From Pseudorhodoferax sp965279475 (GTDB lineage: Bacteria; Pseudomonadota; Gammaproteobacteria; Burkholderiales; Burkholderiaceae_C): DNA of 64,000 nt. Both the position numbers and the translations under genes were made by a program. The stretch is from NCBI GenBank assembly GCA_965279475.1, contig CBDIIA010000002.1:124001-188000 (forward strand), in the 5' to 3' direction. The notes beneath the pieces are model-generated. The model ran no database searches, was not told where the DNA came from, and saw nothing but the letters and a program-made list of their open reading frames with translations. Positions 41,743-51,061 of this stretch are shown in pieces. Numbering within the stretch: position 1 is the stretch's first letter; each line of letters opens with the position of its first letter.

Positions 41743-42534
41743 TCAGGCGAACAATGCGGCCAGCGCCTCGCCCGGCTCGGGCGCGCGCATGAACGCCTCG
41801 CCGACCAGGAAGGCATGGACGCCGGCGGCGCGCATGCGCTGGACGTCGCCCTGCGCCAGGATGCCGCTCTCGGTCACCAGCAGGCGGTCGGCCGGCACCG
41901 ATGCACGCAAGGCCAGCGTGGTCTCGAGCGACACCTCGAAGCTGCGCAGGTTGCGGTTGTTGATGCCAATCAGCGGCGTCTTGAGCTTCAGGGCGCGTTC
42001 CAGCTCGGCGCCATCGTGCACCTCGACCAGCACGGCCATGTCGAGCAGGCGCGCGATAGCCTCGAAGTCGGCCATCTGCGCGTCGTCGAGGATGGCCGCG
42101 ATCAGCAGCACGCAGTCGGCGCCCATCGCACGCGACTCGTAGATCTGGTAGGCGTCGACCATGAAGTCCTTGCGCAGCACCGGCAACTGGCACGACGCGC
42201 GCGCCTGCTTGAGGAAGTCGACGCTGCCCTGGAAGAACTGCCGGTCCGTCAGCACCGACAGGCAGGTGGCCCCGCCCTCCGCGTAACTCTGCGCGATGTC
42301 GGCGGGAATGAAGTCCTCGCGCAGCACGCCTTTCGACGGGCTGGCTTTCTTGACCTCGGCAATGACGGCGGCCTGCCCAGCCGCCACCTTGGCCCGCATG
42401 GCGCCGAGAAAGTCGCGCGTGAGCACGCGCGATTCGGCGTCCGCGCGGACCTCCGCGAGCGGCTTGCGCGCGAGCGCCGCGGCGATTTCCTCGCGCTTGA
42501 CCTTCACGATCTTGTTCAGGATGTCATCGGCCAT
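41743..42534 (-). CDS. trpC: Indole-3-glycerol phosphate synthase
   Basis: 263 aa, standalone (not fused to TrpF). A TIM-barrel enzyme with EVKKASPSKGVLREDF (substrate-binding lysines), LSVLTDRQFFQGS, PVLRKDFMVDAYQIYE, LIGINNRNLRSFEV and VTESGILAQGDV. It closes the indole ring of tryptophan precursor in the cytosol. It starts 7 nt after trpD and is followed 4 nt later by ung, so it belongs to the trp operon. Confidence 0.98.
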   Translation of the reverse strand: MADDILNKIVKVKREEIAAALARKPLAEVRADAESRVLTRDFLGAMRAKVAAGQAAVIAEVKKASPSKGVLREDFIPADIAQSYAEGGATCLSVLTDRQFFQGSVDFLKQARASCQLPVLRKDFMVDAYQIYESRAMGADCVLLIAAILDDAQMADFEAIARLLDMAVLVEVHDGAELERALKLKTPLIGINNRNLRSFEVSLETTLALRASVPADRLLVTESGILAQGDVQRMRAAGVHAFLVGEAFMRAPEPGEALAALFA

Positions 42535-42541
42535 GGTGTGC

Positions 42542-43573
42542 TCAGTGGGAAAGGGATGCGGCCACGGTGGCCAGCTGGGCCAGCTTCGCCTTGGCGGCGC
42601 CGGATTCGATGGCCTCGCGCGCCCGGCGAATGCCGTCTTCCATCGACGCGCTGACGTTGGCCGCGTACAGCGCCGCGCCGGCGTTCAGGATGACGATGTC
42701 GCGCGGCGCGCCGTGGTCGTTGTCGAGCACGCCCAGCAGCATCGCTTTCGACTGCTCGGCGGTCTCGACCCGCAGCGTGCGGTTGCTGGCCATCGGCATG
42801 CCGAAATCCTCGGGGTGGATTTCGTACTCGCGGATCTCACCGTCCTTCAACTCGCCCACCAGGGTGGCGGCACCGAGGCTCACCTCGTCCATGCCATCCT
42901 TGCCGTAGACCACCAGCGCATGCTCGGCCCCCAGCCGCTGCAGTGCGCGCACCTGGATGCCCACCAAGTCCGCATGGAACACGCCCATCAGGATGTTCGG
43001 GGCCGAGGCCGGGTTGGTCAGCGGGCCGAGGATGTTGAAGATCGTCCGCACGCCCAGCTCCTTGCGGATGGGGGCCACGTTCTTCATCGCCGGATGGTGG
43101 TTCGGCGCGAACATGAAACCGACGCCCACCTCCGCGATGCAGCGCGCGATCTGTTCCGGCGACAGGTTGATGTTGATGCCAAGCGCCTCCAGCACATCGG
43201 CGCTGCCCGACTTGCTCGACACGCTGCGCCCGCCGTGCTTGCTGACCTTGGCGCCCGCCGCCGCCGCGACGAACATCGAGCAGGTCGAGATGTTGAAGGT
43301 GTGCGAACCGTCGCCACCGGTGCCAACGATGTCGATCAAGTGGGTCTTGTCGGCCACGTGGACCTTGGTCGAGAACTCGCGCATGACCTGCGCGGCCGCG
43401 GTGATCTCGCCGATGGTCTCCTTCTTCACACGCAGGCCGGTGATCAGCGCGGCCATCATCACCGGCGACAACTCGCCGCTCATGATCAGGCGCACGATCT
43501 TCAGCATCTCGTCGTGGAAGATCTCGCGGTGCTCGATCGTGCGCTGCAGCGCTTCCTGGGGGGTGATGGACAT
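42542..43573 (-). CDS. trpD: Anthranilate phosphoribosyltransferase
   Basis: 343 aa, standard length. PRPP-binding and glycine-rich motifs are intact: DIVGTGGDGSHTFNIST, KHGGRSVSSKSGSADVLEAL and HHPAMKNVAPIRKELGVRTI. It joins anthranilate to PRPP in tryptophan synthesis. In this operon it follows the LysE exporter with a 27-nt gap instead of following trpG directly. Confidence 0.98.
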   Translation of the reverse strand: MSITPQEALQRTIEHREIFHDEMLKIVRLIMSGELSPVMMAALITGLRVKKETIGEITAAAQVMREFSTKVHVADKTHLIDIVGTGGDGSHTFNISTCSMFVAAAAGAKVSKHGGRSVSSKSGSADVLEALGININLSPEQIARCIAEVGVGFMFAPNHHPAMKNVAPIRKELGVRTIFNILGPLTNPASAPNILMGVFHADLVGIQVRALQRLGAEHALVVYGKDGMDEVSLGAATLVGELKDGEIREYEIHPEDFGMPMASNRTLRVETAEQSKAMLLGVLDNDHGAPRDIVILNAGAALYAANVSASMEDGIRRAREAIESGAAKAKLAQLATVAASLSH

Positions 43574-43600
43574 GAGGGATCTCCTGGATTTTTTCTAAAG

Positions 43601-44263
43601 TCAGCGGGCCAGGCCGCCGGCGGGATTGTCCGACAGCACCAGCTTCAGACCGAAACCGACGAACAGCGCGCCGGCCACACGCTCGAGCCAGTGCATGCCG
43701 CGCTGCACCGCACCCACGCGGCGGGCCAGCCAGGCCGCCGCCAGCGCCCAGCCCATGTTGACGGGAATGGCGTTGACGTTGAACAGCACGCCCAGCAGCA
43801 GAAACGCCAGCGCCTTGTGCTCGGACTGCGGGTCGATGAACTGCGGCACGAAGGCCAGGAAGAACAACGCGACCTTCGGGTTCAGCGCGTTGGTCCAGAA
43901 GCCCCGGCGAAACACCACCCAGAGCCCGCCCGGCTCGGCCGTGGCGGCGCCCGCACCGCCCATCGGCGCCGTCGGCCGGCGTGCCGCCATCATGCGGATG
44001 CCGACCCAGACCAGGTAGGCCGCACCAATCCACTTCAGCACGGTGAAGGCCGTGGCCGACGCCGCCATCAGGGCGCTGACGCCGACCGCGGCGGCAACGA
44101 TGTGCACGAAGCAACCGGCCGTGATGCCCAGTGCGGCCACGGCGCCGGCCCGCAGGCCGCCGCGCAACGCGTGGGTCACGATGTAGAGCACGTCCGGCCC
44201 CGGCGTCAGGTTCAGCAGCCAGCCCGCGGCCATGAACAGCAACAGCTGGTGGACGTCAGGCAT
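43601..44263 (-). CDS. LysE/RhtB family amino-acid exporter
   Basis: 220 aa from ATG 44263; the start overlaps the threonine aldolase 3' end by 8 nt. Typical opening NLTPGPDVLYIVTHALRGG, with about six membrane segments and VFRRGFWTNALNPKVALFF in the middle. Family members export lysine, threonine, homoserine or related amino acids across the inner membrane. Its position between threonine aldolase and trpD suggests co-expression with tryptophan synthesis. It might relieve excess of a pathway amino acid, but the substrate is unknown. Confidence 0.9.
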   Translation of the reverse strand: MPDVHQLLLFMAAGWLLNLTPGPDVLYIVTHALRGGLRAGAVAALGITAGCFVHIVAAAVGVSALMAASATAFTVLKWIGAAYLVWVGIRMMAARRPTAPMGGAGAATAEPGGLWVVFRRGFWTNALNPKVALFFLAFVPQFIDPQSEHKALAFLLLGVLFNVNAIPVNMGWALAAAWLARRVGAVQRGMHWLERVAGALFVGFGLKLVLSDNPAGGLAR

Positions 44264-45341
44264 GGGGCTCCTGCGCACCGGCGCCGAAGAACGCACGCAG
44301 TGCCGCGACCGCACGGTCCACGCCGGCGGCGTCGACGTCCAGGTGTGTGGCGAAACGCAGGCGGTACAGCCCCGTGGCCAGCACGCCGCGCTCCGCCAGG
44401 AACGGCAGCAACTGGCCGGAGCGTTCGCGCGCCGCGCCCGTCAGGTCGAGGAACAGGATGTTGGTCTGCGGCGGCTCGACCACCAGCCCCTCGATGCCTG
44501 CCAGTCCGCGCGCCAGCCGCTGCGCCAGCGCATGGTCGTCAGCCAGCCGCAGGATGTGGTGGTCCAGCGCGTGCAGGGCCGCCGCCGCCAGCAGGCCCGA
44601 CTGGCGCATGCCGCCCCCGGCCATCTTGCGGATGCGGTGCGCACGCGCGATGAAGTCCCGCGAGCCGCACAGCGCCGAGCCGACCGGCGCGCCCAGCCCC
44701 TTGCTGAAACACACCGAGACGCTGTCGAAACACTGGGCAATGCGGCGCGCTTCGTCGAGCACCGCAGCACCGGTCTGCGCGGCCTGCGCCACCGCGGCAT
44801 TGAACAGGCGCGCGCCATCCAGATGCCGCTGCAGCCCCTTGGAGGCGGCCAGCGCGGTTGCGGCCTGCACGTAGCCGAAGGGCAGCAGCTTGCCGCCCAG
44901 CGTGTTCTCCAGCGCGAGCAGGCGGGTCCGGGCGAAGTGCGCATCGTCGGGTTTGATCGCGGCCTCGATCTGCTCCAGCGGCAGGCTGCCATCGGGCGCG
45001 TGGTCCAACGGCTGCGGCTGCACGCTGCCCAGCACCGCGGCACCGCCGCCTTCCCAGCGGTAGCAATGCTGCATCTGCCCGACGATGTATTCGTCGCCGC
45101 GCTGGCAGTGCGCCAGGATCGCGCACAGGTTGCTCTGCGTGCCGGTGGGAACGAACAGCGCGGCCTCGAACCCCAGCATCGTCGCGATGCGCTGCTGCAG
45201 CGCCACCACGCTCGGATCGTCGCCGAACACGTCGTCGCCCAGCGGCGCGGCCAGCATGGCCTCGCGCATGGCCGGCGTCGGCCGGGTCACGGTGTCACTG
45301 CGCAGGTCGACGGTGCCGGCGCCTTGTGCCAGGTTGACCAT
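44256..45341 (-). CDS. ltaE: Low-specificity threonine aldolase
   Basis: 361 aa from ATG 45341, which overlaps the trpG stop by one base (TGATG). Opening DLRSDTVTRPTPAMREAML is the family hallmark, followed by GDDVFGDDPSV. The PLP-binding lysine is Lys214 in SVCFSKGLGAPVGS. It splits threonine and allo-threonine to glycine and acetaldehyde. Embedded between trpG and the LysE exporter, it is coupled to both by overlaps, so it is a true operon member. Related beta-hydroxy amino acids such as phenylserine are possible substrates. Confidence 0.92.
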   Translation of the reverse strand: MVNLAQGAGTVDLRSDTVTRPTPAMREAMLAAPLGDDVFGDDPSVVALQQRIATMLGFEAALFVPTGTQSNLCAILAHCQRGDEYIVGQMQHCYRWEGGGAAVLGSVQPQPLDHAPDGSLPLEQIEAAIKPDDAHFARTRLLALENTLGGKLLPFGYVQAATALAASKGLQRHLDGARLFNAAVAQAAQTGAAVLDEARRIAQCFDSVSVCFSKGLGAPVGSALCGSRDFIARAHRIRKMAGGGMRQSGLLAAAALHALDHHILRLADDHALAQRLARGLAGIEGLVVEPPQTNILFLDLTGAARERSGQLLPFLAERGVLATGLYRLRFATHLDVDAAGVDRAVAALRAFFGAGAQEPHA

Positions 45342-45916
45342 CAGCGCTGTTCCAGAAAGTTGCGCAACAGCGCGTGCCCGTGTTCGGACAGGATCGACTC
45401 CGGATGGAACTGCACGCCCTGGATCGGCAGCTCCTTGTGCCGCACGCCCATGATCTCGCCGTCGTCGGTCCACGCGGTCACCGACAGCACATCCGGGCAG
45501 TCGGCGCGTGCAATGGCCAGCGAGTGGTAGCGGTTCACCGTGAACTGCTCCGGCAGATCGCTGAACACACCCTCGCGTGTGGTGGTGATCACGCTGGTCT
45601 TGCCGTGCATCAGCTGCTGCGCCCGCACGATGCTGCCGCCGAAGGCCGCGCCGATGCTCTGGTGGCCCAGGCACACGCCAAGGATCGGCAGCTTGCCCGC
45701 AAAGTGCCGGATCGCCGGCACCGAGATGCCGGCTTCGGCCGGCGAGCACGGGCCGGGCGACACCACCAGCAGATCGGGCGCGCGCGCCGCGACACCGGCC
45801 AGGTCGATCTCGTCGTTGCGGAACACCTCGACCTCGGCGCCCAGCTCACCGAAGTACTGCACCAGGTTGTAGGTGAAGCTGTCGTAGTTGTCGATCATCA
45901 GGACTTTTTTCGACAT
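45341..45916 (-). CDS. trpG: Anthranilate synthase glutamine amidotransferase component
   Basis: 191 aa, a standalone class I amidotransferase. The triad is Cys82 in GVCLGHQSIG, and His171 and Glu173 in GVQFHPESIL. It supplies ammonia to TrpE. It starts 3 nt after the trpE stop and overlaps the next gene by one base. Equivalent PabA function for folate synthesis is possible in the same protein. Confidence 0.98.
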   Translation of the reverse strand: MSKKVLMIDNYDSFTYNLVQYFGELGAEVEVFRNDEIDLAGVAARAPDLLVVSPGPCSPAEAGISVPAIRHFAGKLPILGVCLGHQSIGAAFGGSIVRAQQLMHGKTSVITTTREGVFSDLPEQFTVNRYHSLAIARADCPDVLSVTAWTDDGEIMGVRHKELPIQGVQFHPESILSEHGHALLRNFLEQR

Positions 45917-45919
45917 GGC

Positions 45920-47431
45920 TCACTCCAATCCTTCTTCGACGAGTTCGCTGGCCCGCAGCAGGGCCCGCGCCTTGGCCTCCGTCTCTTTCCATTCGAGCTC
46001 GGGCACGGAGTCGGCGACGACGCCGGCCGCCGCCTGCACATACAGCATCTGGTCCTTGATGATGCCGGTGCGGATCGCGATGGCAACATCCATGTCGCCG
46101 GCGTAGCTGAGGTAGCCGCAGGCGCCGCCATACAGGCCGCGCTTGCTGGGTTCGAGTTTGTCGATCAGCTCCATCGCATGCACCTTCGGGGCACCGGTCA
46201 GCGTGCCGGCCGGGAACGTGGCCTTGAGCACGTCGACGTTGGTCATGCCGTCCTGCAAGATGCCTTCGACGTTGCTGACGAGGTGCATCACATGGCTGTA
46301 GCGCTCGACGGCAAAGGCCTCGGTCACCTTCACGCTGCCGGTCTTGACGATGCGGCCGATGTCGTTGCGCGCCAGGTCGATCAGCATCACGTGCTCGGCG
46401 CGCTCCTTCGGGTCGCCGACCAGTTCGGTCTCGGTCACCGCATCGATCTCGGGTGTCGCGCCGCGGGGCCGTGTACCGGCCAGCGGGCGGATCGTGACCT
46501 TCTGCCCGGCCGTGGTCGACTCCTGGCGCACCAGGATCTCGGGCGACGCCCCCACCACGTGGAAGTCGCCGAAGTGGTAGTAGTACATGTAGGGAGACGG
46601 ATTCAGCGAACGCAGCGCCCTATACAGCGACAACGGCGATTCGGTGTAGCGCTTCTTGATGCGCTGGCTCACCTGCACCTGCATGAAGTCGCCGGCGGCG
46701 ATCAGTTCCTTGGCCTCTTCGACCGCGGCGATGTAGTCGGCCTTGGCGAATTCGCGTTCGGCCGGATAACCCTGCGTGGGCCGCACCTGCGGCGCGCTGA
46801 CCGAATACTTCAATTGCTCCTTCAGCGCACGCAGCCGCTTCTTGGCGTTGGCGTAAGCCTCGGGCAGCGAGGGGTCGGCATAGACGATCAGGTAGAGCTT
46901 GCCTGACAGGTTGTCGATCACCGCGAGTTCCTCGCACTGCAGCAGCAGCACGTCTGGGCAGCCCAGCGTATCGGGCGGGCAACTGCCGACCAGCTTCTTC
47001 TCGAAGTAACGCACCGTGTCGTAGCCGAAGTAACCGGCCAGCCCCCCGCAGAAACGCGGCAAGCCGGGACGCAGCGCCACCTTGAAGCGCTTCTGGTATG
47101 CGGCGATGAAGTCGAGCGGGTTCGGGTACTGCTCGGCCGTCGCCGTCTCGACCACGACACCGTCGCGCACCACTTCGCAGACGGCGTCGGGGCCGAATCC
47201 GCGGCTGCGCACCAGGGTGCGGGCCGGCAGCCCGATGAAGCTGTAGCGGCCGAAACGCTCGCCTCCCACGACGGACTCCAGCAGGAAACTGAAGGCACCG
47301 CCGTCACGCGCATGCGCCAGCTTCAGATAGAGGGAGAGCGGTGTTTCCAGATCGGCGAAGGCTTCGACAATCATTGGAATGCGGTTGTACCCGTCCTGGG
47401 CCAGGCTCTTGAATTCGAGTTCGGTAATCAC
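45920..47431 (-). CDS. trpE: Anthranilate synthase component I
   Basis: 503 aa, full length. The N-terminal domain carries a tryptophan-feedback-type segment (LESVVGGERFGRYSFIG). The chorismate-binding domain has RQESTTAGQKVTIRPLAGTR, GATPEIDAVTETELVGDPKE, HVMLIDLARNDIGRI and YGGACGYLSYAGDMDVAIAI. It makes anthranilate from chorismate. It is the first structural gene of the trp operon and lies 122 nt downstream of a leader peptide with Trp codons, so attenuation control is probable. Confidence 0.98.
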   Translation of the reverse strand: MITELEFKSLAQDGYNRIPMIVEAFADLETPLSLYLKLAHARDGGAFSFLLESVVGGERFGRYSFIGLPARTLVRSRGFGPDAVCEVVRDGVVVETATAEQYPNPLDFIAAYQKRFKVALRPGLPRFCGGLAGYFGYDTVRYFEKKLVGSCPPDTLGCPDVLLLQCEELAVIDNLSGKLYLIVYADPSLPEAYANAKKRLRALKEQLKYSVSAPQVRPTQGYPAEREFAKADYIAAVEEAKELIAAGDFMQVQVSQRIKKRYTESPLSLYRALRSLNPSPYMYYYHFGDFHVVGASPEILVRQESTTAGQKVTIRPLAGTRPRGATPEIDAVTETELVGDPKERAEHVMLIDLARNDIGRIVKTGSVKVTEAFAVERYSHVMHLVSNVEGILQDGMTNVDVLKATFPAGTLTGAPKVHAMELIDKLEPSKRGLYGGACGYLSYAGDMDVAIAIRTGIIKDQMLYVQAAAGVVADSVPELEWKETEAKARALLRASELVEEGLE

Positions 47432-47477
47432 TGGATACCCTTATGCGATGCAGCAGGACGCGGCGCATCCTGTGCGA

Positions 47478-47551
47478 CAGCACGTGGTGCTGCCATTCGT
47501 TCAACCAAATTGCCCCGGGGCGGGGCGCGGGCGCACGGCCTCGGGCCGTGC
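47478..47551 (-). promoter_or_regulatory. Hairpin-rich trp leader (putative attenuator)
   Basis: Between the leader peptide stop and trpE there are three hairpins on the minus strand: GCACGGCC-cga-GGCCGTGC (47533-47551), a GCCCC/GGGGC stem (47512-47526) followed by AATTTGG, and CAGCAC/GTGCTG (47478-47492). The first begins 2 nt after the leader stop codon. The U-run after the second is poor. The layout is consistent with attenuation, but competing folds were not computed. Confidence 0.45.
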
Positions 47552-47553
47552 TG

Positions 47554-47637
47554 TCAGGTGCGCAAGATCGTTGGCTGACGCCAGGGCCAGGCTCCCCGGT
47601 CGCGGCAACCTGCAGTGATGGTGCGTTGAACGAACAT
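47554..47637 (-). CDS. trpL: trp operon leader peptide
   Basis: 27 codons from ATG 47637 to TGA. The only tryptophans are Trp17 and Trp19 in GAWPWRQ, close to the hairpins that follow, which is the arrangement expected for ribosome-mediated attenuation. No ribosome site is visible. A TACACT -10-like element ends 6 nt before the ATG, so transcription may begin at or near the start codon and translation could be leaderless. The ORF is 122 nt upstream of trpE on the same strand. The peptide and motif are seen directly; the regulatory role is inferred from position. Confidence 0.65.
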   Translation of the reverse strand: MFVQRTITAGCRDRGAWPWRQPTILRT

Positions 47638-47824
47638 GCGGGCAGTGTAGCAAACACCGCCCGGTTCGCGGTCGCCATCTGTCATCAGGCAATTCATCAG
47701 GACCCATTGCATCGAATTGCCACTACCATGCACTCTCGGCCCACCACATTGAAATTTCCACCGTTTTGGTGTGCCACCGGGTGCAATCCGAACTATCCTC
47801 CAGCCCATAGCCAGGAGTCACCGC

Positions 47825-48790
47825 ATGAGTACGGTCCAGAAAGAAGTCGACGAACGCACCAACCTGACGGCCAGCAACAAATTCGAGTTGCTGCTGTTCC
47901 GCCTGGGCGAAACCCCGAACTCCGACCATCGGGAGCTGTTCGGCATCAACGTGTTCAAGGTCCGCGAGATCATGGTCATGCCGTCCGTCACGGCGGTCGC
48001 TGGCTCGTCGGCCCACATGATGGGCGTGACCAACATCCGTGGGCAGGTTATCCCCGTCATCGATCTGCCGAGTGCCGTGGGCTGCATTCCGAAGCAGGGC
48101 CTCAACATCCTGCTGGTCACAGAATACGCGCGCTCAACCCAGGGCTTCGCGGTCGAGGAAGTCGACGAGATCGTGCGGCTCGACTGGAACCAGGTGCTCA
48201 GCGCCGAGAACAGCACCTCGGCCGGCGGCATGATCACCAGCATTGCACGCCTCGACGGCGACACCGACAACACCCGCCTGGCGCAGGTGCTGGACGTCGA
48301 GCAGATCCTGCGCACCGTGATGCCGCCGAGCACGCCGGACGTGACGCCCGAAACCGTCGGCCCGAAGCTCGACCTCCCGGCCGGATCGATCATCCTGGCC
48401 GCCGACGATTCAGGGCTTGCCCGGTCGCTGATCGAACAGGGCCTGACCGCGATGGGCGCCGCCTATGCGATGGCCAAGTCGGGCAAGGAAGCCTGGGACC
48501 GCCTCGAAGCCATAGCCAAGGCGGCCGAGGCCGAAGGCAAGACGGCGGCGGACAAGGTGGCCCTGGTGCTGACCGACCTCGAGATGCCCGAGATGGACGG
48601 CTTCACGCTGACCCGCAAGATCAAGCAGGACTCGCGGTTCCGCAACATCCCGGTCGTGATCCATTCGTCGCTGACCGGCACGACCAACGAAGTGCACGTG
48701 AAGTCGGTGGGCGCCGATGCCTACGTCGGCAAGTTCGTGGCGCAGGAACTGGCGGACACGATCCGCAAGATGCTGCCCCACAAGAAGTAG
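47825..48790 (+). CDS. cheV: Chemotaxis protein CheV
   Basis: 321 aa from ATG 47825, with AGGAG eight bases ahead. Residues about 18-165 form a CheW-like coupling domain (FGINVFKVREIM, MMGVTNIRGQVIPVIDL). Residues about 187-320 form a receiver domain with phosphoacceptor Asp251 (LVLTDLEMPEMDGF). CheV couples chemoreceptors to CheA and tunes adaptation. It stands alone here; no other che gene is in the window. The 393-nt divergent region between trpE and cheV contains the trp leader and presumably both promoters. It converges with katE, leaving a 30-nt gap. Confidence 0.94.
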   Translation: MSTVQKEVDERTNLTASNKFELLLFRLGETPNSDHRELFGINVFKVREIMVMPSVTAVAGSSAHMMGVTNIRGQVIPVIDLPSAVGCIPKQGLNILLVTEYARSTQGFAVEEVDEIVRLDWNQVLSAENSTSAGGMITSIARLDGDTDNTRLAQVLDVEQILRTVMPPSTPDVTPETVGPKLDLPAGSIILAADDSGLARSLIEQGLTAMGAAYAMAKSGKEAWDRLEAIAKAAEAEGKTAADKVALVLTDLEMPEMDGFTLTRKIKQDSRFRNIPVVIHSSLTGTTNEVHVKSVGADAYVGKFVAQELADTIRKMLPHKK

Positions 48791-48820
48791 CCGTCCACGG
48801 GCCGGCTGCGCGCCGCGGCC

Positions 48821-51028
48821 TCAAGCCGCGATGCTGTCGATCAGCGGCCGGTCCCAAAAACGGTGGTGCGCAATCGCTTCGATGAAGCTCTGCGCGGTGA
48901 CAGGGGCAGCCTCCGCGTTGCCCTCGCCCAGCACCACACCCGGGATTGCAGCGGTTGCGCCAGCAGTCGGTGATGCGGGTGACCCCTCCTGCCCAGGCAG
49001 ACGCAGCAGGCTCGCACCGGCGCCCAATGCGCAGATCGGCTTGCAATGCTTGTAGGCCTCCAGCACGAAGTGCACCGCGTCGCCCAGCACGGCCAGAGCC
49101 TCGACGCTGCGGGCGCCGCCCGCCACCAGCACCGCGTCGAACACCACCGATGGCATCGTGGACAACGCATGGTCCACAGCAAACTGCCGTCCGCTCTCGG
49201 TCGCCACGTGCCCCAGCTGCGGCCCGACGACGACACACTGGCCGCCGGCATCCTGCAGGGACTGCACCACCGGTTTCAAACCGGCGGCGTCGACACCATC
49301 GGCGACCAGCACCGCGATCCTGCGTGTCGCGATCGGTGTCGACGGCGGCAGCACGCCGGGCTGCATGCGCAATGCCGCAGATTCCTCGATCGACAGCTTG
49401 CCCCGCACGTTGCGAAAGCCAGCGCGCCCCGCTGCCGCCTTGGGATCGGGCGGGTCGATGCCCAGGGGTGCAGCCACACGTTTGGCCAGCATGCCGTCGA
49501 CATGCGCCAGGTTGTCGACCACGCGCTGGCGGATCGCCGGTGTCTCGACCTTGGACAGCTCGAACCGGAAGGCGGCGACGATGTGGTCCTTCTCCGGCGC
49601 GCTCTGGCTGTGCCAGAACAGCGTGGCCTGCGAGAAGTGATCATCGAACGACGGACTGCGCCGCCGGATGCGAGGCGACTCGATCTCTGCCGGATATTCC
49701 TGGAAGCCGGAGGAGCCGCCGTCGACCCGAAACTCGACGCCGCCCTCGCCCAGCGTGTTCGGCTCGTACGCCGCACGCCCGCGGTTCACGGTCTGCCGGT
49801 GCATGCCATCCCGCTGGAAATTGTGGAACGGGCAGACACCGCGGTTGATCGGGATCTCATGGAAGTTCGCGCCGCCCAGGCGTGAAAGCTGCGTGTCGGT
49901 GTACGAAAACAGCCGCCCCTGCAACAACGGGTCGTTCGTGAAATCGATGCCCGGAACGACATGGCCCGGATGGAACGCCACCTGCTCCGTCTCGGCGAAA
50001 AAGTTGTCGGGGTTGCGGTCCAGCACCAGCCGGCCCACGCGCTGCACCGGCACCAGCTCTTCGGGAATCAGCTTCGTCGGGTCGAGAATGTCGAAGCCCA
50101 GCGCCTGCTCCTTGCCCTCTTCGATGATCTGCAGGCCCAGCTCCCACTCCGGGTAGTCGCCACGCTCGATCGATTCCCACAGGTCACGGCGATGGAAATC
50201 GGAATCCTTGCCGGCGATCTTCTGGGCTTCGTCCCAGGCCATCGCATGCACGCCGAGCTTGGGTTTCCAGTGGAACTTGACGAAGTGCGCATCGCCGCGG
50301 GCGTTGACCAGCCGGAAGGTGTGCACGCCGAACCCCTCCATCATCCGCAGGCTGCGCGGAATGCCGCGGTCCGACATCGCCCACATCAGCATGTGGGTGG
50401 TCTCCGGCATCAGCGAGGCAAAGTCCCAGAACGTGTCGTGCGCGCTGGCGGCCTGCGGCATCTCGTGGTGAGGCTCGGGCTTCACCGCATGGATCAGGTC
50501 GGGGAACTTCATCGCGTCCTGCACGAAGAACACCGGAATGTTGTTGCCCACCAGGTCGTAGTTGCCTTCGGAGGTGTAGAACTTCACCGCGAAGCCACGC
50601 ACGTCGCGCACGGTGTCGGCCGAGCCACGCGAACCCGCCACCGTCGAGAACCGCACGAAGACCGGCGTCTTGACATCCGGATCCTGCAGGAACGCCGCGC
50701 GGGTGTAGCTGGTCAACGACTTGTACAACTGGAAGTAGCCATGCGCACCCGAACCGCGCGCATGGACCACACGCTCCGGAATACGCTCGTGGTCGAAGTG
50801 CGTGATCTTCTCGCGCAGGATGAAGTCTTCGATCAGCGTCGGCCCACGCACGCCGGCTTTCAGCGAGTTGTGGTTGTCGGCCAGACGCAGGCCTTGGTTG
50901 GTGGTCAGCACCGATGCATCGGCAACGGTGAAACCCTGCAGCTGTTGTTGCTTGGCGGTGGTTGCTCCGTTGGATCTTGCTTTTCCAGACAACGACGATG
51001 CGGGTTTCGGATCCTTGGAACGGGGCAT
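48821..51028 (-). CDS. katE: Large-subunit catalase HPII with DJ-1/PfpI-like C-terminal domain
   Basis: 735 aa from ATG 51028, a size typical of clade 2 large catalases. Catalytic His89 lies in RVVHARGSGAHGYF and Asn162 in DLVGNNIPVFFVQD. The heme-ligand tyrosine region reads RLFSYTDTQLSRLG. The extra C-terminal flavodoxin-like domain starts near RRIAVLVADGVDAAGL. It decomposes hydrogen peroxide in the cytosol and is usually a stationary-phase or stress enzyme. A 34-codon membrane-peptide ORF ends 33 nt upstream on the same strand. The upstream TTG codon is a less likely start. Confidence 0.96.
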   Translation of the reverse strand: MPRSKDPKPASSLSGKARSNGATTAKQQQLQGFTVADASVLTTNQGLRLADNHNSLKAGVRGPTLIEDFILREKITHFDHERIPERVVHARGSGAHGYFQLYKSLTSYTRAAFLQDPDVKTPVFVRFSTVAGSRGSADTVRDVRGFAVKFYTSEGNYDLVGNNIPVFFVQDAMKFPDLIHAVKPEPHHEMPQAASAHDTFWDFASLMPETTHMLMWAMSDRGIPRSLRMMEGFGVHTFRLVNARGDAHFVKFHWKPKLGVHAMAWDEAQKIAGKDSDFHRRDLWESIERGDYPEWELGLQIIEEGKEQALGFDILDPTKLIPEELVPVQRVGRLVLDRNPDNFFAETEQVAFHPGHVVPGIDFTNDPLLQGRLFSYTDTQLSRLGGANFHEIPINRGVCPFHNFQRDGMHRQTVNRGRAAYEPNTLGEGGVEFRVDGGSSGFQEYPAEIESPRIRRRSPSFDDHFSQATLFWHSQSAPEKDHIVAAFRFELSKVETPAIRQRVVDNLAHVDGMLAKRVAAPLGIDPPDPKAAAGRAGFRNVRGKLSIEESAALRMQPGVLPPSTPIATRRIAVLVADGVDAAGLKPVVQSLQDAGGQCVVVGPQLGHVATESGRQFAVDHALSTMPSVVFDAVLVAGGARSVEALAVLGDAVHFVLEAYKHCKPICALGAGASLLRLPGQEGSPASPTAGATAAIPGVVLGEGNAEAAPVTAQSFIEAIAHHRFWDRPLIDSIAA

Positions 51029-51061
51029 GGGGGGTCTTTGCAAGGTTGGGGGCCAGCAGCG

